The notes below the pieces were generated by a model. It saw nothing but the letters and a program-made list of their open reading frames with translations. It was not told where the DNA came from and made no database searches. From an uncultured Allobaculum sp. (GTDB lineage Bacteria > Bacillota_I > Bacilli_A > Erysipelotrichales > Erysipelotrichaceae): a stretch of DNA of 30,909 bases. The translations under genes and the position numbers were made by a program. The stretch covers positions 1 through 30,909 of the forward strand of contig CAJTVE010000040.1 in the NCBI GenBank assembly GCA_910579655.1. Direction: 5' to 3'. Of this stretch, positions 7,964-15,811 are shown piece after piece (positions within the stretch are counted from its first letter, which is position 1; each line of letters starts with the position of its first letter).

Positions 7964-10005
7964 TTGAATTCTCTGATCGTGTCCGCCGAATTCTGAGAGT
8001 TTTACTGGAACAACCGGATCAATATCTGAGCATGGAAACGCTGGCTGAAAAAATCCAGGTTTCCCGCCGGACAATCTTCCGGGAACTGGATGGTCTCGAT
8101 GAGCTGCTTGCCCCACTCGGGGTACAGCTTGTCTCAAGACCTGGAAAAGGCATCCGTCTGGAAGGCGATGACGAAAGTCGTGCCCGGCTGTTTGAGAGCT
8201 TGTCAGGCACCAGTCATCAGGCTTCCAATAAAGAGGATCGCCGCCGACTGCTGCTTTACGACCTGCTGTCAAGGCCGGAAGGCACAAAACTGAGCGTCCG
8301 AGCCTACAAGTTTCAGGTTTCGGAAGCCACCATCTCCAATGACCTTGAAGCTTTACGCCCCTGGCTGGCCCGCTTTAATCTGCAGGCCGGCCGGAGCGGC
8401 AAGCTTTCTGGAAGCGAAAAAGATATTCGAAGGGCGATGAGTGAGTTGATTCATGAATCCATTGAACCGGCTCCAATCGAGTATCTCAACGCAAAAAGCC
8501 TGTTTGACGATCTTTTTCAGACCGCTCAGGAAACAGGCATTATGAAACTTCTCAACCAGCGCATCCTCCATGAAGTGCTGGAAACCTTCGAAGAACATCA
8601 GGAAGAGTTGCAGCTGAACCGTTATGAACAGACATCCTATATTTCTCTGATTGTCCACCTGGTTATTGCCATTGAACGAATCGAAAAGGGCGAAGCGATT
8701 CTTGGGGAAGTCGATCAGAATCTGGATCTGACGGAAGCAAAAAAACTGGCCAGTGTTCTTGAAGAAAGCTTTGATCTGAAATTCCCGTCTGCTGAAATTG
8801 GCTTTATTGCCCTGCATCTTGAAGGAGCAAGGCGAAGTTCCCTTGCTGTTCCCACCAAAAATGAAAAAACGGTTGGTAAAGAAGATGACTTTCTCCTTCA
8901 GACGGCCCGTAAGCTGTGCGCCGCTTATGGTGAACCACTGGGTTCGCTGCTCAGTTCTGATGGCCAGTACATGCAAGGTCTGGTTGCCCATCTGGAACCC
9001 ACGCTGGTCCGCCTGAAAGCCGGCATTCCCATTCACAATCCGCTTTTGGGACGGCTCAAACAAGACTATCAGGATTTGTTTGAGCGAACCAGTATCGCGG
9101 CTAAAGCACTGGAACCCTACGCTCTGACTGCGATTTCTGAAGATGAAATCGGCTTTCTGACCATCCACGCAGGGGCAGCCGTTGAAAGACTGGCCCAGCG
9201 CAACAAGCAGCGAAAAGTCCCAACTGGTGTGCTTTGTGCATCAGGGATTGGCACCAGCGCCATGATGAAAGCCAGACTGGAGCGGACTTTCCCCAATCGG
9301 ATGGTGTTACAGACGCTAAGTTTCAGTCAGCTGGACGATCTGCCCGATCTTTCCTTATTGATCAGCAGTTATCCTCTGGTCGATATGAACATTCCGGTTG
9401 TTCAGGTATCACCGCTGCTAACCAGTCAGGATCTGGAAGCTGTTGAGCAGATGCTGGATCTGATCAGTCAGAAACCTGCTGAGCCAGGAAAAGAAGGACG
9501 CGAAAATTTCCGCTCCCGTATGAAAGAAACCGCCAGATGGTCTCAGGATTGTCTGGAAGTAGAAGAAAGCTTTGCGCTGATTCCGACTTGCGCTGAGTCA
9601 ACCATTGCGGACCTGATCGAACAGGCAGCCTGCCATTCCCGATCCCGAAGTGATCTGGTAAAAGAAGCTCTGGAACGACGCGAAAGTCTTGGTTCAGTGA
9701 TCAGCCATGATGAAGGCTTTGGCCTGCTGCATGCCAGTGCCCCGAATCTGGAAGGTCTGGAATACTTTATCCTCATTCCAGAAGGCAAAACCTTTACCAG
9801 TCCAGAACTTGAAGGCATCACCTTCATGGCCGTCTCCTTAATGCCCGATACAGCAACCAAGCTGGACCGGGAAGTCCTGTCCGCATTAAACAGCGGACTG
9901 GTTACCAGCGAAAGCTGGCTGGAAGCTTTAAAAACTCACAATTCAAGCCGGGCGGTCAGCCTGCTTGAAGAACTGCTTGAAACAGTCAGTCCGGTCCATC
10001 GCTAA
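7960..10005 (+). CDS. mtlR: MtlR-type PRD transcriptional activator of the hexitol PTS
   Basis: A 681-residue DNA-binding activator controlled by PTS phosphorylation. It starts at GTG 7960, overlapping the mtlA stop as GTGA, so the two are translationally coupled. The domains are: N-terminal winged HTH (ETLAEKIQVSRRTIFREL, about 23-40), a second helical segment, PRD1 (about 180-290, with IGFIALHLEGA), PRD2 (about 310-410, with IGFLTIHAGAA), a GatB-like EIIB domain (LCASGIGTSAM, Cys426) and a C-terminal EIIA-like domain (about 520-680, with GFGLLHAS, His591 as likely phosphorylation site). This is the classic MtlR layout, where EIIA/HPr phosphorylation of PRD2 activates and phosphorylation of the EIIB-like Cys restrains. 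Its target is presumably the mtlA promoter at 6194-6222 and possibly the region before mtlF. Confidence 0.92.
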   Translation: MIEFSDRVRRILRVLLEQPDQYLSMETLAEKIQVSRRTIFRELDGLDELLAPLGVQLVSRPGKGIRLEGDDESRARLFESLSGTSHQASNKEDRRRLLLYDLLSRPEGTKLSVRAYKFQVSEATISNDLEALRPWLARFNLQAGRSGKLSGSEKDIRRAMSELIHESIEPAPIEYLNAKSLFDDLFQTAQETGIMKLLNQRILHEVLETFEEHQEELQLNRYEQTSYISLIVHLVIAIERIEKGEAILGEVDQNLDLTEAKKLASVLEESFDLKFPSAEIGFIALHLEGARRSSLAVPTKNEKTVGKEDDFLLQTARKLCAAYGEPLGSLLSSDGQYMQGLVAHLEPTLVRLKAGIPIHNPLLGRLKQDYQDLFERTSIAAKALEPYALTAISEDEIGFLTIHAGAAVERLAQRNKQRKVPTGVLCASGIGTSAMMKARLERTFPNRMVLQTLSFSQLDDLPDLSLLISSYPLVDMNIPVVQVSPLLTSQDLEAVEQMLDLISQKPAEPGKEGRENFRSRMKETARWSQDCLEVEESFALIPTCAESTIADLIEQAACHSRSRSDLVKEALERRESLGSVISHDEGFGLLHASAPNLEGLEYFILIPEGKTFTSPELEGITFMAVSLMPDTATKLDREVLSALNSGLVTSESWLEALKTHNSSRAVSLLEELLETVSPVHR

Positions 10006-10048
10006 AGCCAAAGTCCGGCGATGGTTCAGGATGAAGCCCCCGCTTGAG

Positions 10049-10246
10049 GCATAAAAAATAGGTCCAGGAAATCTGGGCACGCATAAAAAATAGAACGCAT
10101 AGAAAATAGAAACCCATAAAAAATAGAAAAGACAAAAGGTTTACCGCTCACCCGGCTTGATTGATTTCTCATTGATCAAAACGTTAAGCCAGGCATAAAA
10201 AATAGAACCCACCAAAATCGATTTGCAAAAAACGCATAAAAAATAG
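10049..10246 (+). repeat. Six copies of a GCATAAAAAATAG motif between mtlR and mtlF
   Basis: The 13-mer GCATAAAAAATAG occurs at 10049-10061, 10081-10093, 10193-10205 and 10234-10246. Variants are at 10097-10109 (GCATAGAAAATAG) and 10114-10126 (CCATAAAAAATAG). The copies at 10081, 10097 and 10114 are head-to-tail units of 16-17 bp. All are in the same orientation, and they fill the 300-bp gap before mtlF. No other recognisable element lies in the gap. Confidence 0.85.
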
Positions 10247-10308
10247 AGACAGGCCTTGTCATCGGAAGGTCCGTCCAAAAGGAAGTCAACAGAAAGAGAG
10301 AACACATC

Positions 10309-10767
10309 ATGGCATTCTTCAACCGCAAAAAGAAAAACGAAACTCCAAAAGTCCTCGACGCTAAAAATATCCGCACGGGATGCAAAGCTGCAAACTCTGA
10401 TGAAGCCATCCGTTCGGTAGGAAAAATGCTGCTGGATGGCGGCTACATTACGGAAGGCTACATCGAAGGCATGCTCAACCGTGACCACGATCTGACCACA
10501 TATATCGGTAACGATATCGCCATTCCTCATGGTGAATACGAAGTAAAAGACTGCGTACTCAATACCGGTCTTGCAGTTCAGATCTACCCAGAGGGTATTG
10601 AATGGGGCGGTGGAAGAGTCCGTATCGTCATCGGTATCGCGGCTTCCACTGAAGATCACGTCACGATCCTCCAGAACATCGCTGAAAAACTTGGGGATAT
10701 GGAAATGGTTGAAACGGTTGTCCGTTCCGATCCGAAAAAAATCTGCGAAATCCTGACTGTTGCTTAA
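10309..10767 (+). CDS. mtlF: PTS mannitol-type EIIA component
   Basis: A 152-residue cytoplasmic phosphocarrier that passes phosphate from HPr to the EIIB domains of MtlA. The EIIA (mannitol/fructose class) motif IAIPHGE contains the phospho-His74. GMLNRDHDLTTYIGNDIAIPHG and the following AVQIYPEGIEWGGGRVRIVIGIAA closely follow the MtlF pattern. It is slightly longer than typical MtlF (about 145) because of a basic N-terminal tail (FFNRKKKNE). ATG 10309 has only a modest purine-rich site (AAAGAGAG) upstream. It lies 303 bp past mtlR, separated by the GCATAAAAAATAG repeats, so it may have its own promoter. Confidence 0.93.
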   Translation: MAFFNRKKKNETPKVLDAKNIRTGCKAANSDEAIRSVGKMLLDGGYITEGYIEGMLNRDHDLTTYIGNDIAIPHGEYEVKDCVLNTGLAVQIYPEGIEWGGGRVRIVIGIAASTEDHVTILQNIAEKLGDMEMVETVVRSDPKKICEILTVA

Positions 10768-10806
10768 TCCAGACTGGAAAACTTGACAGTGCTGACCACT
10801 CCTGTT

Positions 10807-10835
10807 GGATCAGATGGGACCATTCCATCTGATCC
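10807..10835 (+). repeat. Perfect inverted repeat between mtlF and the dehydrogenase gene
   Basis: The arm GGATCAGATGG (10807-10817) is perfectly complementary to 10825-10835, with a 7-nt loop. There is no T run after it, so it is not a normal intrinsic terminator. It could be an mRNA-processing or stabilising hairpin, or an operator. Confidence 0.7.
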
Positions 10836-10888
10836 GTGGGAGTAAAAGAATCACATCCAACAAAGCTAAACCAATTCTGATTTAAAGA

Positions 10889-10970
10889 TAAAGATAGAGA
10901 TAGAGATAGAGATAGAGATAGAGATAGAGATAGAGATAGAGATAGAGATAGAGATAGAGATAGAGATAGA
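10889..10970 (+). repeat. Hexanucleotide tandem repeat (AGAGAT)n before the dehydrogenase gene
   Basis: About 13 head-to-tail copies of AGAGAT run from about 10889 to 10970 and end directly at the AGAAGGAGAAACT ribosome-binding site of the gene at 10981. The array is perfect over most of its length. It lies in the 5' untranslated region or between promoter and start codon. Confidence 0.9.
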
Positions 10971-10980
10971 AGGAGAAACT

Positions 10981-12237
10981 ATGAAAACTAGAGCAGTCCG
11001 TCTGTATGGTGTGGATGATATCCGCCTCGACGAAATCGAATTACCAGAAATCCAGGATGACGAAATTCTCGTCAAAGTTGTATCTGACTCCATTTGCATG
11101 TCCACATGGAAAACAGTGAAACAGGGAGCCAAACACAAACGTGTTCCAAACGATGTCTATGATCACCCAATCATCATCGGCCATGAATTTGCAGGGGACA
11201 TCGTGAAAGTCGGCAAAAAATGGCAGGATAAGTTTAAACCTGGTCAGAAATTTGCTCAGCAGCCAGCAATCCCAGGCCAGATGGAATCTCCAGGATATTC
11301 CTATCAGTACTGTGGCGGCGACACCGAATACTGCATCTTCCCAAACCACATTATTGAATCGGGATGCCTCTGGACCTTTGATGGCGATGCCTATTTCGCA
11401 TCCAGCGTAGCCGAACCAGTTTCCTGCTGCATCGGCGGCTACCACACCAACTACCACACTGTTCCTGGTACTTACCAGCATGTCATGGGAACCAAAGAAG
11501 GCGGCAACATCATTATTCTTGGCGGCTGCGGCCCAATGGGACTGGGAGCCATCTCCTATGGCCTGACGTTTGAAAATAAACCAAAACGCATTGTGGTTAC
11601 TGAAATTTCAGATGAACGCATTGCCAGAGCCCGCGAAGTGATTTCTGAAGAAGAAGCAAAAGAACATGGCGTTGAACTGATCTATGTCAACACCGCAAAC
11701 ATGGAAAACCAGAGAGAAGAACTGATGGCCTTAACCGATGGTCATGGTTATGATGATGTCTTCGTTTACATTCCAAATGAAGCAGTCTGCGAACTGGGCA
11801 ACTCCATCATGGCCTATGATGGCTGCATGAACTTATTTGCCGGACCATCCAATCCACAGTTTGCAGCGAAGATCAACCTGTATGATTCCCACTACTCCAG
11901 AAGTAAAGTCATTGGCTCGACTGGTGGAACAATCGATGATATGAAAGAAGCCATCGATAAAAACGCAGCTGGCCTGATTAATTCGGCCGTTATGGTGACT
12001 CATGTTGGCGGTCTGGATTCCGTTGTTGAAACAACAAAGAATCTGCCAAACGTTCCAGGCGGTAAAAAACTGGTTTATACCCATATCAACATGCCAATGA
12101 CCGCAATTGATGATTTCGGCAAACTTGGCGAAACTGATCCATTCTTCAAAGAACTGGATGAAGTCTGCAAGAAAAATAAAGGCCTCTGGTCCGCTGAAGC
12201 CGAAAAAATGCTTCTCGAACATTTCAACGCGGCATAA
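10981..12237 (+). CDS. Zinc-dependent medium-chain dehydrogenase, sorbose-1-phosphate reductase (SorE)-like
   Basis: A 418-residue NAD(P)-dependent MDR-superfamily oxidoreductase resembling L-sorbose-1-phosphate reductase. Catalytic zinc ligands are probably Cys39 (DSICMSTWK), His68-Glu69 (IIIGHEFAG) and Glu145 (SVAEPVSC). The nucleotide-binding loop is LGGCGPMGLGA (about 180-190). The four-Cys structural-zinc lobe of classical alcohol dehydrogenases is absent, as expected for this subgroup. AAGGAGAAA gives a strong start at ATG 10981. As the last gene of the hexitol cluster, it probably oxidises the imported hexitol phosphate to a ketose phosphate, in place of mtlD, which is absent from this window. 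The exact substrate (mannitol-1-P, glucitol-6-P or sorbose-1-P) is inference. Confidence 0.82.
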   Translation: MKTRAVRLYGVDDIRLDEIELPEIQDDEILVKVVSDSICMSTWKTVKQGAKHKRVPNDVYDHPIIIGHEFAGDIVKVGKKWQDKFKPGQKFAQQPAIPGQMESPGYSYQYCGGDTEYCIFPNHIIESGCLWTFDGDAYFASSVAEPVSCCIGGYHTNYHTVPGTYQHVMGTKEGGNIIILGGCGPMGLGAISYGLTFENKPKRIVVTEISDERIARAREVISEEEAKEHGVELIYVNTANMENQREELMALTDGHGYDDVFVYIPNEAVCELGNSIMAYDGCMNLFAGPSNPQFAAKINLYDSHYSRSKVIGSTGGTIDDMKEAIDKNAAGLINSAVMVTHVGGLDSVVETTKNLPNVPGGKKLVYTHINMPMTAIDDFGKLGETDPFFKELDEVCKKNKGLWSAEAEKMLLEHFNAA

Positions 12238-12403
12238 GATAAAATAAGCTTGAATGAAATTGAATGATCCTGAAGTTTAGAAATCCCGATCTTTAAAATC
12301 GTTCATCCGCAAAGCATTTCCTTTCACAAAGAACACCGGATCTGATTTCCCCAGTCATTTCCGGTTAACCGATAGATTCGTACCGAGTCAGTTTTGTCAA
12401 ATT

Positions 12404-12427
12404 CCCGTCTTCCCCAGACGGGTTTTT
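12404..12427 (+). terminator. Rho-independent terminator of the hexitol cluster
   Basis: The 7-bp stem CCCGTCT/AGACGGG with loop TCCCC is followed by TTTTT. Flanking GTCAAA/TTTGAC can extend the pairing outward. It is 170 bp past the dehydrogenase stop. The rest of the gap 12238-12649 shows no gene. Confidence 0.75.
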
Positions 12428-12649
12428 GACTTTTGATTGGATGAGCGATTAAATGACGAATGAAAAAGGGAATGTTAAAAATAGTGGTAAAAATTTCACA
12501 CTAAGGCGTGAAAAGTGAAAAAATCGAACCGGTTTTCTGACAATAATTGTAAAAATCGCTATCATTAAAGCAATATTGTAAATATCGAACAGGAGGTGTA
12601 GGCGGCAATTCCTCCCAGAACAAGCGATGGAGTTTTGTTGCCGCATTAG

Positions 12650-13459
12650 ATGACGGATGGCAGCCGCGGCAATCGGTATGTCGCATTGAAAATCTTTCTC
12701 GATCTGAACTCGGGAAAAATGGATACAGGGGATGCCTTCTACTTTCCAGACTGGAAAGAGGCATCTGTTTTCTTCAAATCCAATCAGGATGCAATTTTAA
12801 CCAATCAGATCATGCAGGATAAATTAGAGGGAGCACTCGAATTTGAATCCAGTAAGTATGTCCTCAAAGATCCAGATTCAATCCAGTGCGTCAGACGGGA
12901 AGATCTCAATCCGGATTCCCTCAACAGCTATGGGGTGGCCATGCGCTTTAATGAAACGATTTTGATGAATCTGCTTGTTCCCTTTGATGCACGTTTTGAA
13001 AAACCATTTTATCTGACGATCTATCAGCGCCTGGGCCATACCATCAAACATGAGCAGGCTTATGTCTTGATGGAGCAGCCAATTCTCTCCGTTTTCCATA
13101 CCTACAGGGATGCTTACCAGCAGGTGGAGGCGCATTATCGAAGCTATGTCCACGACTGGTTTGAGAATCTGGAAGAAGCGGATCAAAAAGTCGTTTTTAG
13201 TGCCCAGGGTCTTTACTATAAGCCTGATGGACCGTATGACATGTTCATTCTGGCCAGTATCCACCGCATTGATCCTTCTGTGCCTGATTATGGACTGGAC
13301 AAAAGACCGCTTAACTTTTTTGTGGCCATGGAAGGAACGCGGGCCGCAAAGTTCATGAACTGGAATCCAATGCCTGATCTGGATGATGATTCAGAAGATA
13401 CATTGGAACTGGCGGCTGATTTTCTCAATGAGATTCCCAGTGATGGCTATCTGCACTGA
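12650..13459 (+). CDS. Hypothetical protein, about 269 residues
   Basis: I do not recognise this protein. It is soluble, acidic (ending in a DLDDDSEDTLELAADFL segment) and has no signal peptide or membrane span. It contains aromatic-rich blocks such as FEKPFYLTIYQRLGH (about 116-130) and VEAHYRSYVHDWFENL (about 160-175). The start is uncertain. ATG 12650 follows directly on an in-frame stop at 12647-12649 and has no SD sequence. An AGGAGG stands at about 12590, too far away. Later starts at TTG 12677 or ATG 12719 are possible. Coding character is supported by the long open frame with normal composition and by conserved-looking hydrophobic patterns. It stands alone between two terminators. Confidence 0.7.
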   Translation: MTDGSRGNRYVALKIFLDLNSGKMDTGDAFYFPDWKEASVFFKSNQDAILTNQIMQDKLEGALEFESSKYVLKDPDSIQCVRREDLNPDSLNSYGVAMRFNETILMNLLVPFDARFEKPFYLTIYQRLGHTIKHEQAYVLMEQPILSVFHTYRDAYQQVEAHYRSYVHDWFENLEEADQKVVFSAQGLYYKPDGPYDMFILASIHRIDPSVPDYGLDKRPLNFFVAMEGTRAAKFMNWNPMPDLDDDSEDTLELAADFLNEIPSDGYLH

Positions 13460-13666
13460 AAATGCGGGAGCGCGCCTGGAATTTCAGCTGGAGTTCAATC
13501 ATCCAAAAAAGACAACAGAGAGCATCTGGCCACATCGAAAAAGATCATCTCAAAACGAGAAGAATTATTTCTGAAGACGAAAAGAATGCTCAAAGACACC
13601 AGGTCCCCCAGACAGCCGGGGCATTGAAAATTCTGTCTGAAATCAGAATCGAAATGCGAAATCAAG

Positions 13667-13706
13667 GACGTCCATTCCCTTTACAACGGAAGTGGACGTC
13701 TTTTTT
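13667..13706 (+). terminator. Rho-independent terminator after the hypothetical gene
   Basis: GACGTCCA (13667-13674) pairs with TGGACGTC (13693-13700), extended by TTCC/GGAA past a bulged G. The hairpin is followed by TTTTTT. Between 13460 and 13667 I see no convincing gene. Confidence 0.75.
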
Positions 13707-13922
13707 GGTGACCAAAAAGGAAAACAGGACAGCCATCAGGAAAACTTGAACCAAAGAGAAATCGAACTTTCTGGCATAGAATTCCATTCTATCCTTACAA
13801 GGCGCGCCAGTGAAAATCTGACAGGAATCCAGAGAAGAAAACAGAATGGAAGAAAGCTGAATCTGCTCGCAGTCCAGACCCCAAGTCGTCCAGCAGAAAG
13901 AAAAGATAGGATAGATAAGAAT

Positions 13923-14017
13923 TAACTTAATTTTTGATTATTCAGTAAATTAATAACTAAATTAAGTTGAAAATACTTAATTATATTGTTGACGCGGACT
14001 TCTGAAACCGCTATCCT
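13923..14017 (+). promoter_or_regulatory. Promoter and operator region of the esterase gene (copy 1 of a shared element)
   Basis: The -35 box TTGACG (13989-13994) and -10 box TATCCT (14012-14017) have a 17-bp spacer. Directly upstream are ACTTAATTT (from about 13925), its inverted copy AAATTAAGT (about 13961) and another ACTTAATTA (about 13976). The same boxes with similar spacing recur before the antiterminator gene at 19792-19885. Confidence 0.75.
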
Positions 14018-14111
14018 GAAAATGAAGAGGCGCTCTGATCGTAGTCTTCTACCAAATCTGTTGGACAGGGCCAGAGAAGCCGGAGCCAGGTGATGGCTGG
14101 AAAGGAAAATC

Positions 14112-15032
14112 ATGCTTTGTAAAAACATTCCACTCAACAAGACTGCCTATGTGGAAACGTACATTCTCAACAATACGAAAGAATATAACGTCGGCAAGAA
14201 AAAGCCGCTTGTGCTGGTAATTCCTGGCGGCGGATTTACCTTTACCTCGGATCGTGAAGCAGAACCAATTGCTTTACGCTTCAATGCGATTGGCTGCCAC
14301 ACGGCAATCTTGTGGTATACCGTCATGGATCAGGTGATGAACGTCCCAAGAAATGGTCTGATCGAATGCATGCAGGCTGTGGCTTACTTCCGCGCGCATG
14401 CGGATGAGTATCTGATTGATCCGAAAAATATCATCGTCTGTGGTTTTTCCGCTGGTGGCAATATTGCCTTAAATGCGGCCACCCAGTGGCAGGAAGCCTG
14501 GCTGGATGCACCAACCAACACCACCCCAGAACAGCGTAGAGTCGATCTTTGTATCGACTGCTATGGCGGCGTCCAGTTCAATGCTGCAAAACCTGGTGAG
14601 CGTCAGGGGTTTGCAACAGAACTGCTCATGACTCCAATGACCGTCAATGAACGTTGGTTTGGCGTGGACGACCCAACTTTGGAACAAGTCAAGGCCATGA
14701 ATCCGATCTACCATATCGATCCCAACTGTTGCCCACCAATGTTTATCTGGCATACCGGGGAAGACCAGCTTGTCCCGGTTGAACAGGCTCTGGATCTGGC
14801 TACCGCTTTATGCAAAGCCAAAGTGCCCTTTGAACTGGTCGTTTACGAAAAAGGAGAACATGGTCTGGCCAATGCGGACCGCACGACGGCGCGTAAAGAC
14901 AGCCATTTTAACCGCCATGTCGGGAAATGGTTTGATCAGTGCGCCGAATGGTTAGTGCCCTACATCGACTATCCGGAAAACCTGTACGGCCTGCAAGCCA
15001 AAGGCGTTCCCACTTCCGGCGTCCGCGACTAA
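14112..15032 (+). CDS. Alpha/beta-hydrolase, probable carbohydrate (acetyl) esterase
   Basis: A 306-residue serine hydrolase of the BD-FAE/acetyl-esterase type. The oxyanion motif is IPGGGF (about 37-42) and the nucleophile elbow is GFSAGG with Ser113. The acid is probably Asp218 (HTGEDQLVP) and the base His250 (KGEHGL). All are in the usual order and spacing. There is no signal peptide, so it acts in the cytoplasm on imported substrates. ATG 14112 is preceded by GGAAAGGA. Its promoter and operator region is nearly the same as that of the bglG-type gene at 19930, so it is probably induced with the PTS/GH43 genes and removes acyl groups from the same plant-derived sugars. The acyl group and sugar are not known. 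Confidence 0.85.
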   Translation: MLCKNIPLNKTAYVETYILNNTKEYNVGKKKPLVLVIPGGGFTFTSDREAEPIALRFNAIGCHTAILWYTVMDQVMNVPRNGLIECMQAVAYFRAHADEYLIDPKNIIVCGFSAGGNIALNAATQWQEAWLDAPTNTTPEQRRVDLCIDCYGGVQFNAAKPGERQGFATELLMTPMTVNERWFGVDDPTLEQVKAMNPIYHIDPNCCPPMFIWHTGEDQLVPVEQALDLATALCKAKVPFELVVYEKGEHGLANADRTTARKDSHFNRHVGKWFDQCAEWLVPYIDYPENLYGLQAKGVPTSGVRD

Positions 15033-15113
15033 ATCCAAGTTTTGGGAACAGGGAAGTCAGAAGCAAATTTCTGGAAGGTTCTGCGCGATGCGATGTTAAA
15101 TTCATAGTTGAAC

Positions 15114-15173
15114 GATAACGGATGACGTCTGGTTTCTACCGGCACGCTCCGTTTTTTTTTTTTTTTTTTTTTT
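15114..15173 (+). terminator. Terminator with a 22-nt poly-T run
   Basis: The outer stem AACGGA/TCCGTT, with an internal CTGG/CCGG helix, ends directly in 22 uninterrupted T (15152-15173). It lies about 80 bp after the esterase stop. The homopolymer is much longer than needed for termination. Confidence 0.65.
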
Positions 15174-15368
15174 GCATTTTTACTTCATTTCTGTCTTGAA
15201 TTTCTATCCATAAAAAGAATCTGAAATATTCAGGAGTCATGATACTTTTTGAGTGATCTTTATAGATATAGTGATAATCGTTTTTGCTTACGTTAACGAA
15301 AAGAGATAGAAGACTCTGTTTTCGTCATTGCAAACTAGATTGGTGAGTTAACGCCGCTAAAAGTTATC

Positions 15369-15459
15369 TCGATATAATTTGTCGATTCGACATAATTTTA
15401 TCGAAGGCTTCGATAAAATTATGTCGAAAGCTTCGATAAATGACTTGTCGATATCGATG
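15369..15459 (+). repeat. Palindrome-rich 91-bp element, copy 1
   Basis: The element contains a perfect inverted repeat with 20-nt arms (15386-15405 and 15409-15428) and a 3-nt loop GGC. It is flanked by GTCGATTCGAC on the left and by TTCGATAAA and TCGATATCGA on the right. A second copy of the same length is at 15682-15772. The 200 bp between them show no gene. Confidence 0.85.
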
Positions 15460-15681
15460 AGTTTAAAACAGTTCTCATCAACAATTGATAATTTTATATC
15501 TTAAGGCTGGCATTTCATTGGGTTAGTACCTCAATAAGAAGGAAGGTATAAGGGGATTTTGGGAATTAATGATAGAAAACGATTTATATACTTTGTGATC
15601 TGGATAATATAAGTCTGAAATATAGATTTCCATGATTATGCGCAAAGCCGGTCGATACTCGAAGGCAGTCAGGTGGCTTTT

Positions 15682-15772
15682 TCGATAGGAATTGTCGATT
15701 CGACGAAATTTTGTCGAAGCCTTCGATAAAATTTCGTCGAAAGGTTCGATAAAATACTTGTCGATATCGATG
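15682..15772 (+). repeat. Palindrome-rich 91-bp element, copy 2
   Basis: Same architecture as the copy 313 bp upstream: arms 15699-15718 and 15722-15741 with loop GCC, then TTCGATAAA and TCGATATCGA. It differs from copy 1 inside both arms (CGA versus CAT, and matching changes in the opposite arm), so pairing is kept. It ends 39 bp before the start of the AlbA_2 gene. Confidence 0.85.
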
Positions 15773-15811
15773 GACGTCTCATACAATTGGTTTAGAGAGA
15801 GGAGGATAGAC

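Noticed and set aside
8353..9168. 271-codon minus-strand frame inside mtlR
   Set aside because: It is a shadow of the mtlR coding sequence, which shows all expected domains on the plus strand.
10049..10246. CRISPR or replication-origin iterons for the GCATAAAAAATAG motif
   Set aside because: The spacing is irregular (16 to 79 bp), and there is no replication gene and no cas gene nearby.
10866..11138. Minus-strand frame encoding a long Ser-Ile repeat
   Set aside because: It is only the reverse reading of the AGAGAT hexamer array plus the start of the dehydrogenase gene.
13462..13925. Overlapping plus-strand frames after the hypothetical gene
   Set aside because: Composition is dominated by Lys, Arg, Gln and Ser from A-rich sequence, a terminator lies inside, and no motif is seen.
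15369..15772. CRISPR array
   Set aside because: There are only two copies, 313 bp apart, with long internal palindromes. There are no spacers of regular length and no cas genes.
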